From: Alteromonas sp. M12 | Lineage (GTDB): Bacteria; Pseudomonadota; Gammaproteobacteria; Enterobacterales; Alteromonadaceae | Direction: 5' to 3' | Length of the DNA stretch: 64,000 nt | Assembly (NCBI RefSeq): GCF_037478005.1 | Contig: NZ_CP144164.1 | Location: forward strand, 3,472,001-3,536,000 | Part shown: one piece after another, positions 34,500 to 42,495 of the stretch | Layout: every line of letters begins with the position of its first letter | Numbering within the stretch: position 1 is the stretch's first letter | Made by a program: the position numbers and the translations under genes | The notes under the pieces: model-generated | The model's database searches: none | The model's input: the letters and a program-made list of their open reading frames with translations, nothing else | What the model was told of the DNA's origin: nothing

Positions 34500-35581
34500 A
34501 AGTCAATTGTGAGAGTTGCCACAAAAACATCTTGATTGAGAAAATATCAGGTCGTAATTGCGGTCCCCATCTTTGCCAGTCATGTCTCAATAAACACCAG
34601 GTCAACTGCGAAATTAAGCAATTTGATTTTAATATTACTGAGTTATTTGACGCACAAGTTGATGCAAGGTTTACCAAAGCTATTGAGCAACTCCCTAGTG
34701 TAGCCAAATTTACCAGTAAAATAAGTGCCGAGGTCTACAAGGGATTTGTGTTTTTACAACCTGATTGGCGCGTGTACGAATTTCACATCTCGCTAGCGCA
34801 CTTTAAAGAGAGTTATTCACTCAAGTCGAATAAAAAAGAGAGTATTGATGCATTTATTAATTTTGAAATTGCTAATATTAATATGCTTAGTCCACCTTTC
34901 GTTAGCGATTTAAAATGCACGCGGCCTTTTTTTTCGCTCCCAGGTTTAAGTTGGCAACCCATAACCAACATAGAATCCACTAAACTAATCAATACATTTC
35001 GACATTTTCTAGGTGAAAAAAAATCTGAAGATGAAATTCGCTTTTTAAGTGCTCCGTTAAGTTTTTACCCTAAAGCTAGGTTGATTGCCTTCCATTCATC
35101 ACTCTTTGAAAACCCGCATAAGTGGCTATATTTTCTAGAGGCTAATCTCGAGAATGGCAATACCTATTATTATACTTTGAACGGCTTAAGCGCGCCTATC
35201 CATGACTGTAACGGCGTACATTCCATTCATTTAACTCAAGATAATGTATTAGAGTATTTGTGTTTTTTTTGTTTTTTCATTCAATCAGAAGGCCATTCTT
35301 TTTACATTATTGCTAGCAAAAACGCCCCTTCACTTCCCGATTTCATGTGGGCTAAAAATTACATCCATGATAATAAACAGCTTGCTCTTCTTTCAAAATT
35401 CAAACCATTAAAAATAATTGAATCAAAAGCTGACGCCTTCACCTGCGAAGCCACAATGTATCATGGGAATAATTTGTCTATTATCGAAGCTGAGGTTTCT
35501 GCAAACGGTAATGTATTTTTAAAAAACAGCAGCGTAATTAGTGAAGCCTTGCCATTTAAACTAGAAATCTCCCTAAGCTAG
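34496..35581 (+). CDS. Soluble protein with N-terminal Cys cluster (unknown; gene C)
   Basis: Unrecognised 361-residue protein that starts with a treble-clef or ribbon-like cysteine cluster, CESCHKN with CGPHLCQSC and a later Cys (residues 5-40). A long mixed alpha/beta domain without membrane segments or signal peptide follows. Repeated aromatic-rich strings (FLQPDWRVYEFHISLAHF, WLYFLEANLENGNTYYYTLNGL, CFFCFFIQSEGHSFYIIA) suggest a beta-rich fold. ATG 34496 overlaps the stop of gene B (ATGA), so all three genes are translationally coupled. The Cys cluster recalls the zinc ribbons of genes A and B, suggesting a joint complex. No known family was recognised. Confidence 0.75.
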   Translation: MKVNCESCHKNILIEKISGRNCGPHLCQSCLNKHQVNCEIKQFDFNITELFDAQVDARFTKAIEQLPSVAKFTSKISAEVYKGFVFLQPDWRVYEFHISLAHFKESYSLKSNKKESIDAFINFEIANINMLSPPFVSDLKCTRPFFSLPGLSWQPITNIESTKLINTFRHFLGEKKSEDEIRFLSAPLSFYPKARLIAFHSSLFENPHKWLYFLEANLENGNTYYYTLNGLSAPIHDCNGVHSIHLTQDNVLEYLCFFCFFIQSEGHSFYIIASKNAPSLPDFMWAKNYIHDNKQLALLSKFKPLKIIESKADAFTCEATMYHGNNLSIIEAEVSANGNVFLKNSSVISEALPFKLEISLS

Positions 35582-35699
35582 AAAGTGGTATATGGGCTCG
35601 AAAATATCACTTGTCACAACAGAGACGTTTAGTATTTAAAGCTGCATTGCGCGTTAGTAAGAACTATCTGCAAAAGCCAATAAACTGATTATGTATCAG

Positions 35700-36599
35700 T
35701 TAACCTCCATACAAATCTGAAAACGCTTGTTCAATATTAGGAAAGTTAAATTGAAAATCACTTTCCAACAACCTCATTGGGACAACTCGTTGCCCGTAGA
35801 TTAACAAATCAGCCATTTCGCCCATTGCGAGTTTTAGTGCAAGCTTTGGAGTAAATAATATGCAAGGGCGATGCAATGCACTGGCGAATGCCTTTGAGAA
35901 CTGTTTGTTGGTAACGGGCTCAGGGGCAGTAAAATTGTAAATTCCTGTGCAGCCGGCATTATCAATTAGGTGCACTATGCCCCTTACCATATCGTCAATA
36001 TGGATCCACGACATATAATGCTCCCCAGAGCCAATAGGTCCCCCCAAACCTACTTTGAATGGTAGTTGCATTTTTTCTAAAGCGCCGCCATCTCTAGCCA
36101 AAACAATACCTGTTCGCAGCACACATACCCGAGTTTCTTCAGTTTCAATGTCTAAGGCAAGTTTCTCCCAAGTAGCACACAAACTATGACTATATTCCTT
36201 ATTGGGTTTATCAAAATTTTCGTCAATAATTTGTACGTCTTGACGACCATAAAAACCAATGGCTGATCCACTAATAAAGAATTTAGGAGGAGATTGACTT
36301 GCCACACACAATGACCCTAACTTTTTAGTCATTTCCCAGCGACTGTTTTCTAAAATCGTTTTTTGTTCGCAGCTCCAACGTTTATTTACAATAGGTTCGC
36401 CAGCTAAGTTAATCACGCCATCGAAGTCGTTCAAATTAGACAAGTGCTCTAAACTCGAAATATACGTTAGCCCACTTCCAAGTTTTTCTTCAGCAATCTT
36501 GGGATTTCTTGTTAATATCGTAAGCTGATTTTCAGCCTTGATATGTTTTACGAGCTTTGAACCTATCAGTCCGCTGCCACCTGTAATTAGCAAATTCAT
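35700..36599 (-). CDS. TIGR01777-family NAD(P)-binding epimerase-like protein (YfcH type)
   Basis: Atypical extended SDR protein of 299 residues. It has the N-terminal Rossmann motif ITGGSGLIGSKL, INLAGEPIVNKRWS, SGSAIGFYG in place of the usual SSAAVYG, RTGIVLARDGGALEKM, and WIHIDDMV. The C-terminal DUF1731 segment is ALKLAMGEMADLLIYGQRVVPMRLLESDFQFNFPNIEQAF. This is the family of E. coli YfcH and vertebrate SDR39U1, found in nearly all proteobacteria; its substrate is not established. It is transcribed away from the unknown ABC operon, with 119 bases between the converging ends. Confidence 0.92.
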   Translation of the reverse strand: MNLLITGGSGLIGSKLVKHIKAENQLTILTRNPKIAEEKLGSGLTYISSLEHLSNLNDFDGVINLAGEPIVNKRWSCEQKTILENSRWEMTKKLGSLCVASQSPPKFFISGSAIGFYGRQDVQIIDENFDKPNKEYSHSLCATWEKLALDIETEETRVCVLRTGIVLARDGGALEKMQLPFKVGLGGPIGSGEHYMSWIHIDDMVRGIVHLIDNAGCTGIYNFTAPEPVTNKQFSKAFASALHRPCILFTPKLALKLAMGEMADLLIYGQRVVPMRLLESDFQFNFPNIEQAFSDLYGG

Positions 36600-36794
36600 C
36601 TATTTTCCTTTATTCGTTTGTAAGCAAGTCCATTGGAAACGGATCAATTCTTCTCACCATGCTAGCAACCTACTTGATCCAAGTAGCAACGGCACACAGT
36701 TAAAACAAAAGTGAATAATCCAAAGTATAATAGATGGTCAATATTTGGTGGGTTAAAATACCCCCCATTGTTGTACTGGAAAGGTTAAGTTGTA

Positions 36795-37304
36795 GTGAAA
36801 TTAGAAAAAGCTAAGGGGTTTACCCTAATAGAGTTGATTATTGTAATAGTAATTCTTGGAATTTTGTCAGTGGTTGCAGCTCCCAAATTTATCAATTTGA
36901 GTTCGGATGCGAACAAAGCTGTTTTAGAAGGTATGGCAGGAACAGCAAGCGGAGCGGTAAACTTGGTTTATGCTAAAGCAATAATCCAAGGTGTTGTTAA
37001 CGACGCCGAGGGCAATGTTGATCTTGACGGTGACGGCGTGGACGATATTTCTACCGTTTATGGATTTCCAAGTGCAAACCGAACAACCGGCATTGCTAAC
37101 GCACTTCAGTTAAATGATGAATGGGCTTATGGTGACACCTTTGGCGGTGGACAATTCTTCGTTTCCCCTTCAAGAATTGTTGGGTTCAGTGGGATTACTA
37201 ATAATAACATCCCCCTTAGAAGCCCGAATTGTTACCTCACCTATATTCCACCAGCGGGCGCAAACGAACTCCCAACTTATGATTTTGTTACATCTGGATG
37301 TTAA
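36795..37304 (+). CDS. Type IV pilin-like protein with Ca-binding-like loop
   Basis: Orphan pilin of 169 residues with a GTG start, leader MKLEKAKG, and mature N-terminus FTLIELIIVIVILGILSVVAAPKFINLS, near-identical to the pilin at 24622. The body contains DLDGDGVDD, which has the D-x-D-G-D-G-x-x-D shape of a calcium-binding loop, and ends in the Cys pair PNCYLTYIPP and VTSGC. Some MSHA-type pilins of marine bacteria carry such acidic loops. The last residues TSGC parallel TTGC of the other copy. Assembly machinery is not in the window. The gene follows the divergent epimerase by 195 bases. Confidence 0.85.
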   Translation: MKLEKAKGFTLIELIIVIVILGILSVVAAPKFINLSSDANKAVLEGMAGTASGAVNLVYAKAIIQGVVNDAEGNVDLDGDGVDDISTVYGFPSANRTTGIANALQLNDEWAYGDTFGGGQFFVSPSRIVGFSGITNNNIPLRSPNCYLTYIPPAGANELPTYDFVTSGC

Positions 37305-37751
37305 TAAACTCAATAATGAATTAGATGCTGGAACATTAAAGCTGTTACTTAAAAGCCTTCAATCTTCCAGCAAGATCGTCTAATCCTTGTTTAAAATTTA
37401 GGATTTAAACAAAGAGCTTTCAAGGCAGTAAAGAAGATATTTAACCTATCGTCGGTTCTACCCAAGATTTACACTTATTTTTTAGTAAGCAGTTAGACAA
37501 ATTAAGAGATACGCACCTATCTAAAGTGGCTACAGGTAGCAGTAATGCAGGCCAAACATGTGAGATAAGGTGGAATGGTAACTCGGTTAGATGTAAAGAG
37601 GCGAGACGGTTTCTGGCTGAAACTCAGCGAGAATTTGAACTTGGCTTTTGACAATAGACTTAGACACTATTTTACTCAAAAAGCAATAAACAGCCAGAAT
37701 CAATTATTCTATTAAAAGCGATAAAATTAAGTGACTCTAACTCTTTTCATT
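37305..37751 (+). other. Intergenic stretch containing a possible gene remnant
   Basis: Most of this 447-base stretch is unannotated. The frame 37445-37651 is open for 68 codons but has no ATG; its only likely start is a GTG at 37529. It reads plausibly as protein (CEIRWNGNSVRCKEARRFLAETQREFELGF at its end, two Cys spaced as in small secreted proteins). I do not recognise it. It may be the 3' end of a lost gene. Confidence 0.3.
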
Positions 37752-38357
37752 TCAGCGGCCACCCGGCCACATTCGAAGTAAGATTTGCTCCTTTTCAACC
37801 AAGTGGTGCCATAGGCTCGCAAAGACATGAATGACCAGAATCACGCCGCCTGCAACAAGCAAATATCGGTGGGTTTTTCCAAAAAAGGAGTAACCGAACA
37901 TACTGTTTATGTCTTGGATAGGAAGAATAGGAGGAATTACCCCATCCGTTGTAAAGAACCATATATGTGTTACGCCGTATTCAGCAGAATCCGCTAATAC
38001 TGATAGCGCTGCCCATCCAGATAGCGGCACCAATAACAAAAGCGCATAAAGTAGTTCGTGTGTTAGTTTTGCTGAGCACTGTTTGAAACGACTAAAACCG
38101 GAAGGAAGCTGTGGAACAACCCCCATCAACCGCCAAGCTAATCTAAAAAAGACCAATAACAATAAAACAAAACCATTGGTATGATGAATTTGTGCGATGA
38201 CGTCATGAAAAGAATTCACGTCTGGGTATTTCAAAGCAAACCCATAAGTTGCTGACATCAAAAAACCTGAAGCAACTTCAACAATGATTAGCAGCAACAC
38301 TACCCAATGTAATGATTTTGAAACGCTCCCCCATGACGTTATTGTATTTTGTAACAT
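37752..38357 (-). CDS. Cytochrome b561 family protein
   Basis: Inner-membrane diheme cytochrome of 201 residues with four membrane helices. Histidines sit in helix positions expected for heme ligands: SLHWVVLLLIIVEVASGF, IHHTNGFVLLLLVFFRLAWRL, THELLYALLLLVPLSGW and KTHRYLLVAGGVILVIHVFASLWHHL. The short cytochrome-b561 type in proteobacteria is thought to pass electrons between quinol and partner reductases, for example in superoxide or nickel-iron hydrogenase chemistry. It stands alone between the pilin and the nitroreductase; a terminator of the latter lies in front of it. Confidence 0.9.
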   Translation of the reverse strand: MLQNTITSWGSVSKSLHWVVLLLIIVEVASGFLMSATYGFALKYPDVNSFHDVIAQIHHTNGFVLLLLVFFRLAWRLMGVVPQLPSGFSRFKQCSAKLTHELLYALLLLVPLSGWAALSVLADSAEYGVTHIWFFTTDGVIPPILPIQDINSMFGYSFFGKTHRYLLVAGGVILVIHVFASLWHHLVEKEQILLRMWPGGR

Positions 38358-38557
38358 GTTAAGCCTCTATAAAAATAAAATGAAATTCGCAATTATTGAT
38401 TTGTTGCTCATTACGTGAAGTATTAAAAGGGCTTCATTGGTTTGACGTGCAACTTAAATTGCACTTGATATAACAACTTACCCGAGGTTATATCATCTTT
38501 TAAGAGAGAAAAAGTCTATCGTATTTTCGCCAACAGTTATCTTTTTCGTGAAAACTA

Positions 38558-38572
38558 TTCGCGCTGCGCGAA
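38558..38572. repeat. REP-like palindrome, TTCGCGCTGCGCGAA type (copy 1)
   Basis: Perfect 6-bp arms with a short centre. On the minus strand the palindrome is followed by TAGTTTTCACGAAAAAG, similar to what follows the copies at 54748 and 55319. It belongs to a dispersed palindrome family. Confidence 0.65.
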
Positions 38573-38588
38573 CGACTTTCAGATAATC

Positions 38589-38624
38589 AAAAAAAATGCA
38601 GAATTATCTATTAAATAACTCTGC
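38589..38624 (-). terminator. Terminator of the nitroreductase gene
   Basis: On the minus strand TGCAGA..TTAT pairs with ATAA..TCTGCA (about 11 bp with one wobble), followed at once by eight T residues. This is a strong rho-independent terminator 30 bases after the gene at 38656. Confidence 0.85.
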
Positions 38625-38655
38625 ACTTTGTAGCACTTAAAAAAGTTTAAGGTAA

Positions 38656-39294
38656 TTAGTCAATTTCAGTGACGAAATCCTGCTTAGGCCGACGAATTTT
38701 CTTCAGGTTTTTAAGCCAGTCGCCCTCTTCTGCACGATAACCCAAAGGCAATAATACTACCGAGCGCAATCCGCGTTCAGTCAAACCTAAAATTTCATCC
38801 ACTTTTTCAGGTACAAAACCTTCCATAGGAGTACTATCAACTCCCTCTTCAGCGGCAGCAACTAAAGCTGTACCAAGACCGATATATGCTTGGCGAGCTG
38901 CGTGTTGAAAATTGATCTCTGGATCTCTTGGCGGATAAGTAGCCAAAATCATTTTACGGTAGTTTTCCCAGCCTTCATTGATAATGCCACGTTCTTCATT
39001 GACTAAATCGAACATATGATTAATGCGCTCTTCGGTATAATTGTCCCAGGCCGCAAATACTAAAAGGTGAGAACAGTCAGAGATTTGTGTCTGATTAAAC
39101 GCGTGGGGTACAATTTGATCACGCAAATCTTGATTTTTTACGACAATGACTTCATAGGGTTGCAGACCACTTGAGGTAGCCGTTAAACGTATAGCTTCAA
39201 GAATCCGTTCTACTTTATCTTCGGCGACCGCTTTGCTCGCGTCCATCTTTTTTGTTGCATAGCGCCAATTTAACTTTTCTACCAAATTCGACAT
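38656..39294 (-). CDS. NAD(P)H-dependent nitroreductase family protein
   Basis: FMN-binding oxidoreductase of 212 residues resembling the NfsB/YdgI nitroreductases. It begins MSNLVEKLNWRYATKKMDASKAV; the early LNWRYATKKMD is the usual FMN phosphate-binding RxSxR-type region in variant form. LRLTATSSGLQPYEVIVVKN, ARQAYIGLGTALVAAAEEGVDSTPMEGF and the C-terminal RGLRSVVLLPLGYRAEEGDWLKNLKKIRRP are typical. It reduces nitro groups, quinones or flavins; the true substrate is unknown. It is monocistronic, with a strong terminator behind it. Confidence 0.9.
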   Translation of the reverse strand: MSNLVEKLNWRYATKKMDASKAVAEDKVERILEAIRLTATSSGLQPYEVIVVKNQDLRDQIVPHAFNQTQISDCSHLLVFAAWDNYTEERINHMFDLVNEERGIINEGWENYRKMILATYPPRDPEINFQHAARQAYIGLGTALVAAAEEGVDSTPMEGFVPEKVDEILGLTERGLRSVVLLPLGYRAEEGDWLKNLKKIRRPKQDFVTEID

Positions 39295-39430
39295 CGGTTA
39301 CTCCATAATTATTCTACTTGCGAGTCCTAAAAGTGAGGCCGTTTTCGGTAATTTCAATCTATCAGAAGAGGAATTATAGAAGAGTAAAGGTTGAGGTTAT
39401 TATTTTCTTTCGATTAGATGCTATAAACAA

Positions 39431-39456
39431 GTAAAAAGCCAACCTAATTAAGTTGG
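39431..39456 (-). terminator. Terminator after the 308-residue hypothetical gene
   Basis: On the minus strand GCCAAC and GTTGGC pair around an 8-base loop and are followed by TTTTTAC. This is a good rho-independent terminator, 34 bases after the stop at 39490. Confidence 0.7.
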
Positions 39457-39489
39457 CATGAAAGTCATTTTTGAACAGAGTCTTTATAA

Positions 39490-40413
39490 TCAGTTGGGCG
39501 AAAATGATAATGGCTGACTATCCGGCATTGGAACTAACAAATTTATTTCCCAATCAACCTTAAACATCAAATCGCAACTGCTGTCCCATAGTGGATTTTC
39601 ATCTTCGATAATAATCTCTCCCTCCAACGTACCTGAAGCTTTTTCCTGTTCACCACTTAAATAGTATGAGAGACCATTCCGATAACCCAAACTTCCTCTA
39701 TCATTGTACCATCGGTCGAACTCAACAAAATAAAAGCGAATTTGCGGAGTCGTTGTTCTATGCGGGTTTTCAGGTTCAGTTACGGTAAACACTTGGCTTA
39801 TTTGACTATCGGGAACTCGATAGGTTGGTATCGCGAAGATGAAATCATCGGACGGATGCCATTCCCACTCTTTTAAAAGCTCACCACCTTCGAACTGGCT
39901 GATGGTAAATTCATTAAACCCACCGCCGTCGCATTTATTTTTAAGACCTACAGTGAGTTGGTAATAATTGAGTCGATAACTCGGTTCAATTCTTATATCT
40001 GCCGCGGTGGAATCGAGCAGACCGTTGAAATCAATGGTTTTAACAACCACTACATAGTCCGTGGGCGCTGGCACCAAGAGCCCCTCAGCGTACATATGTT
40101 CCACATAGGTAACATCATATCTATGAAAAAACTCGTAAGTTCCTGCTTGCAAGCCATTATCTCCATCAAATGCAGAGATTTCGAAATGGCTAGCGTAACC
40201 TACGTTAAGACGACTTGTCTGTCCATCACCCCATTCAACTTCTATATGATGAGTTTGCCGATCAGTTACGATAACGGCTCTGCCGACAACACTATCTGAT
40301 GTGACTGACAGATTCACAATCCTGTGTTTATTGCACTGCTTAGGTTTTAATTTAATTGCGGTTTGATTGAAAATATTGTTGGATACTAATTTATTTACGT
40401 CATCTGTAATCAT
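39490..40413 (-). CDS. Hypothetical protein with PKD-like segment
   Basis: Unrecognised 308-residue protein without signal peptide or membrane helix. I choose the ATG at 40413 since GGAGCAG lies about ten bases before it and MITDDVNK looks like a natural start; an ATG 12 codons upstream is possible. The first half has a PKD-like strand pattern, with HIEVEWGDGQTSRLNVGYASHFEIS and YEFFHRYDVTYVEHMY; the WGDG and later beta strands fit an Ig-like fold. The rest (FYFVEFDRWYNDRGSLGYRNGLSYYLSG) is beta-rich. Cytoplasmic or non-classically secreted; no functional clue in the neighbours. Confidence 0.6.
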   Translation of the reverse strand: MITDDVNKLVSNNIFNQTAIKLKPKQCNKHRIVNLSVTSDSVVGRAVIVTDRQTHHIEVEWGDGQTSRLNVGYASHFEISAFDGDNGLQAGTYEFFHRYDVTYVEHMYAEGLLVPAPTDYVVVVKTIDFNGLLDSTAADIRIEPSYRLNYYQLTVGLKNKCDGGGFNEFTISQFEGGELLKEWEWHPSDDFIFAIPTYRVPDSQISQVFTVTEPENPHRTTTPQIRFYFVEFDRWYNDRGSLGYRNGLSYYLSGEQEKASGTLEGEIIIEDENPLWDSSCDLMFKVDWEINLLVPMPDSQPLSFSPN

Positions 40414-40688
40414 AACTTTTCTGCTCCATGAATAAAAAGTAGTACGCACTTACGAAAATGAAAAAACCTCCTTGGTTTGAAGTAAGCCGACATCAGCATT
40501 GACTAAAGTTGCGTTTGCAATTTCTTGCAGCATTAAGTGTAGTCTAAGATAGGGAATAAATAGAGTTGGACGGCGCAACTTCCGCAAATAAGGTCAAAAA
40601 AACAATACAACGCTATCCCGTTGCAGAGAATACTCATAGCAGTTAGACTCAAGCTTCCTGCTACCATTTCAATTAATGAAAATTACCT

Positions 40689-41795
40689 ATGAAAATCAAA
40701 GCGATATATTTTTTGTTTGGCATTTATTGCAGTGCTGCGGTAAGCGCACCGAGTACAAATACCATCGAGCCAAGCAAAGCCGAAGTTATTGACCGGTTTG
40801 CCGAACTTGCCCTCGAGTGTGTACATAAAGAATATCCTAATATCATCAAACATATGATGACCAATGATGAAGATGTAAAGACACCCAAGCGACTTTATCC
40901 GGCATTTTATGGTTGTTTTGATTGGCATTCCTCAGTACATGGGCACTGGTTACTGACCCGTATTGCTAGCCAATACCCAGACTCAACTCATTACCAAAGT
41001 ATAATGGCAAGCCTGAATCAAAGTTTCACCCAACAAAATTTAGCAGCAGAGTTGGCGTATTTCAATCGTGCGGATACGGGCACCAGTTTTGAGCGCCCCT
41101 ATGGACTTGCTTGGTTTTTGCAGCTAACCACCGAATTGCGTGAATGGGATAATCCAAAAGCCAAACACTGGTTAAATATATTAACTCCTCTAGAAAACAA
41201 AATAGTGGCCAACGTAAGCGATTGGTTGCCTAAGCTCTCATTTCCTATCCGTGTTGGCGAGCATAGCCAAACTGCATTTGCGTTCGGGCTCATGTTGGAC
41301 TGGAGCGCGACGGCCAAAAATAATGAGTTTAGTGAGTTATTGAAGGCGAACATTACCCGTTTATACATCAATGATGTCAATTGTCCCCTAGCGTATGAAC
41401 CATCAGGACAAGATTTTCTCTCCCCATGCATTGCTGAGGCAGACTTAATGCGACGGGTGTTACCCACTGAGCAATATGCAAAATGGTTATCGGCGTTTTT
41501 GCCCATCATCCCCAACAATGGCAATGCGAAATGGTTAGATGTAGCCACAGTGGTGGATAAAAGTGATGGCAAACTCGCTCACCTAGATGGTTTGAATTTA
41601 AGCAGAGCATGGATGTTAGAAGGTATAGCATCTGCTTTAAACGTTGATGATCCTCGCAGAGCGTCTATTCTAAATGCAGCAAAAGCCCATAAAAAATCAG
41701 GTATCGACTCAGTCATACACGACATGCATTACATGGGGAGTCACTGGCTAGGGAGTTTCGCGACTTACTTAGAAACCGAACGAGGAATACGTTAG
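40689..41795 (+). CDS. Secreted DUF2891 protein
   Basis: Exported 368-residue protein with a short signal peptide (KAIYFLFGIYCSAAVSAPS). The body matches DUF2891: LALECVHKEYPNIIKHMM, LYPAFYGCFDWHSSVHGHWLLTRI, FERPYGLAWFLQL, SQTAFAFGLMLDWS, CPLAYEPSGQDFLSPCIAEADLMRRVL, and HYMGSHWLGSFATYL. The many conserved Trp, His and Glu residues and the repeated helical pairs point to an (alpha/alpha) barrel, as in glycan-acting enzymes; activity is unproven. Single gene, ending in a strong hairpin shared with the convergent glutaredoxin gene. Confidence 0.8.
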   Translation: MKIKAIYFLFGIYCSAAVSAPSTNTIEPSKAEVIDRFAELALECVHKEYPNIIKHMMTNDEDVKTPKRLYPAFYGCFDWHSSVHGHWLLTRIASQYPDSTHYQSIMASLNQSFTQQNLAAELAYFNRADTGTSFERPYGLAWFLQLTTELREWDNPKAKHWLNILTPLENKIVANVSDWLPKLSFPIRVGEHSQTAFAFGLMLDWSATAKNNEFSELLKANITRLYINDVNCPLAYEPSGQDFLSPCIAEADLMRRVLPTEQYAKWLSAFLPIIPNNGNAKWLDVATVVDKSDGKLAHLDGLNLSRAWMLEGIASALNVDDPRRASILNAAKAHKKSGIDSVIHDMHYMGSHWLGSFATYLETERGIR

Positions 41796-41798
41796 AAC

Positions 41799-41823
41799 AA
41801 GGCTTTCAATTTGTGAAAGCCTT
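41799..41823. terminator. Bidirectional terminator between DUF2891 and glutaredoxin genes
   Basis: AAGGCTTTC and GAAAGCCTT form a perfect 9-bp stem with a 7-base loop between two convergent stop codons (41795 and 41835). A-rich sequence before and TTAATCGTT after the stem would serve both strands modestly. Confidence 0.65.
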
Positions 41824-41834
41824 AATCGTTAAGG

Positions 41835-42215
41835 TTAACTAACCGAACCAAAGCGTTGCTCTAAGTAACCAATAATATCGTTGCTTTCATACATCCAAGT
41901 ATCTTTGCCGTCTTGTGAAATACGCAAACATGGCACTTTGGTTTTACCACCTTGTTGTTCAAGTTCAGTTCGAAATTCACTCCCTTTGCTGGCATTGCGC
42001 GTTTCAATAGGCAAATTCAAGCGATGCAATGCTCGGCGGGTTTTAATGCAAAAAGGACAAGCAAAAAACTGGTACAAAGCCATAGACTGAATTTCTTGCT
42101 CTACTTGTTGCTGAGCTTGCGCGCTGCGCTTTTGTTTTCGTGGTCGAGTGATGATGTCAACTAGGGCAATGATACAGCCCAGAAAATTGCGAACGAAATT
42201 GACTAAAAAAGACAT
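41835..42215 (-). CDS. Glutaredoxin-like protein with N-terminal membrane-associated segment
   Basis: A 126-residue protein. The N-terminal hydrophobic stretch (VNFVRNFLGCIIALVDIITRP) and basic linker are followed by a thioredoxin-fold domain with the redox motif ACPFCIKTRRAL, the cis-Pro motif KVPCLRI and GYLEQRFG at the end, resembling glutaredoxin and the N-terminal half of glutathione transferases. It likely reduces disulfides at the inner face of the membrane. Relatives with this tail are common in gammaproteobacteria. It converges with DUF2891. Confidence 0.85.
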   Translation of the reverse strand: MSFLVNFVRNFLGCIIALVDIITRPRKQKRSAQAQQQVEQEIQSMALYQFFACPFCIKTRRALHRLNLPIETRNASKGSEFRTELEQQGGKTKVPCLRISQDGKDTWMYESNDIIGYLEQRFGSVS

Positions 42216-42403
42216 AATATATTTACTACCCTTAAAAATGAGGCCGTATTATAAACCCATAACAACATAAATTCCGCTGTGAATTACGAACATTTTAATA
42301 TTAGCTATGCTGTGATTTTTGGACGATAAATGAAGGTTAATAGCGGTTATGCTTGTTAGCTTTGTTAACAATACAAAGTTAAATTTCACGTCAGTTGGAA
42401 TCT

Positions 42404-42443
42404 AAAAAAATAAATGTGGTCGGTTAGTATTCCGACCACATTT
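42404..42443 (-). terminator. Strong terminator of the HyuA/HyuB catabolic operon
   Basis: On the minus strand AAATGTGGTCGG and CCGACCACATTT form a perfect 12-bp stem with an 8-base loop, followed by ATTTATTTTTTT. It lies about 50 bases beyond the hyuB-like stop and closes the operon. Confidence 0.9.
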
Positions 42444-42457
42444 AGGCAATTTCAGAG

Positions 42458-42482
42458 AACCCATAACTCGCTGTTATGGGTT
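42458..42482 (-). terminator. Second hairpin just after the HyuB-like gene
   Basis: AACCCATAA and TTATGGGTT form a perfect 9-bp stem with a 7-base loop, 14 bases after the stop codon. Little T follows, so it may protect the 3' end or add to termination. Confidence 0.55.
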
Positions 42483-42495
42483 AGTTTGAGTCTGC

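Noticed and set aside
41099..41572. Minus-strand frame of 157 codons
   Set aside because: Antisense to the conserved DUF2891 gene and without independent coding signals.
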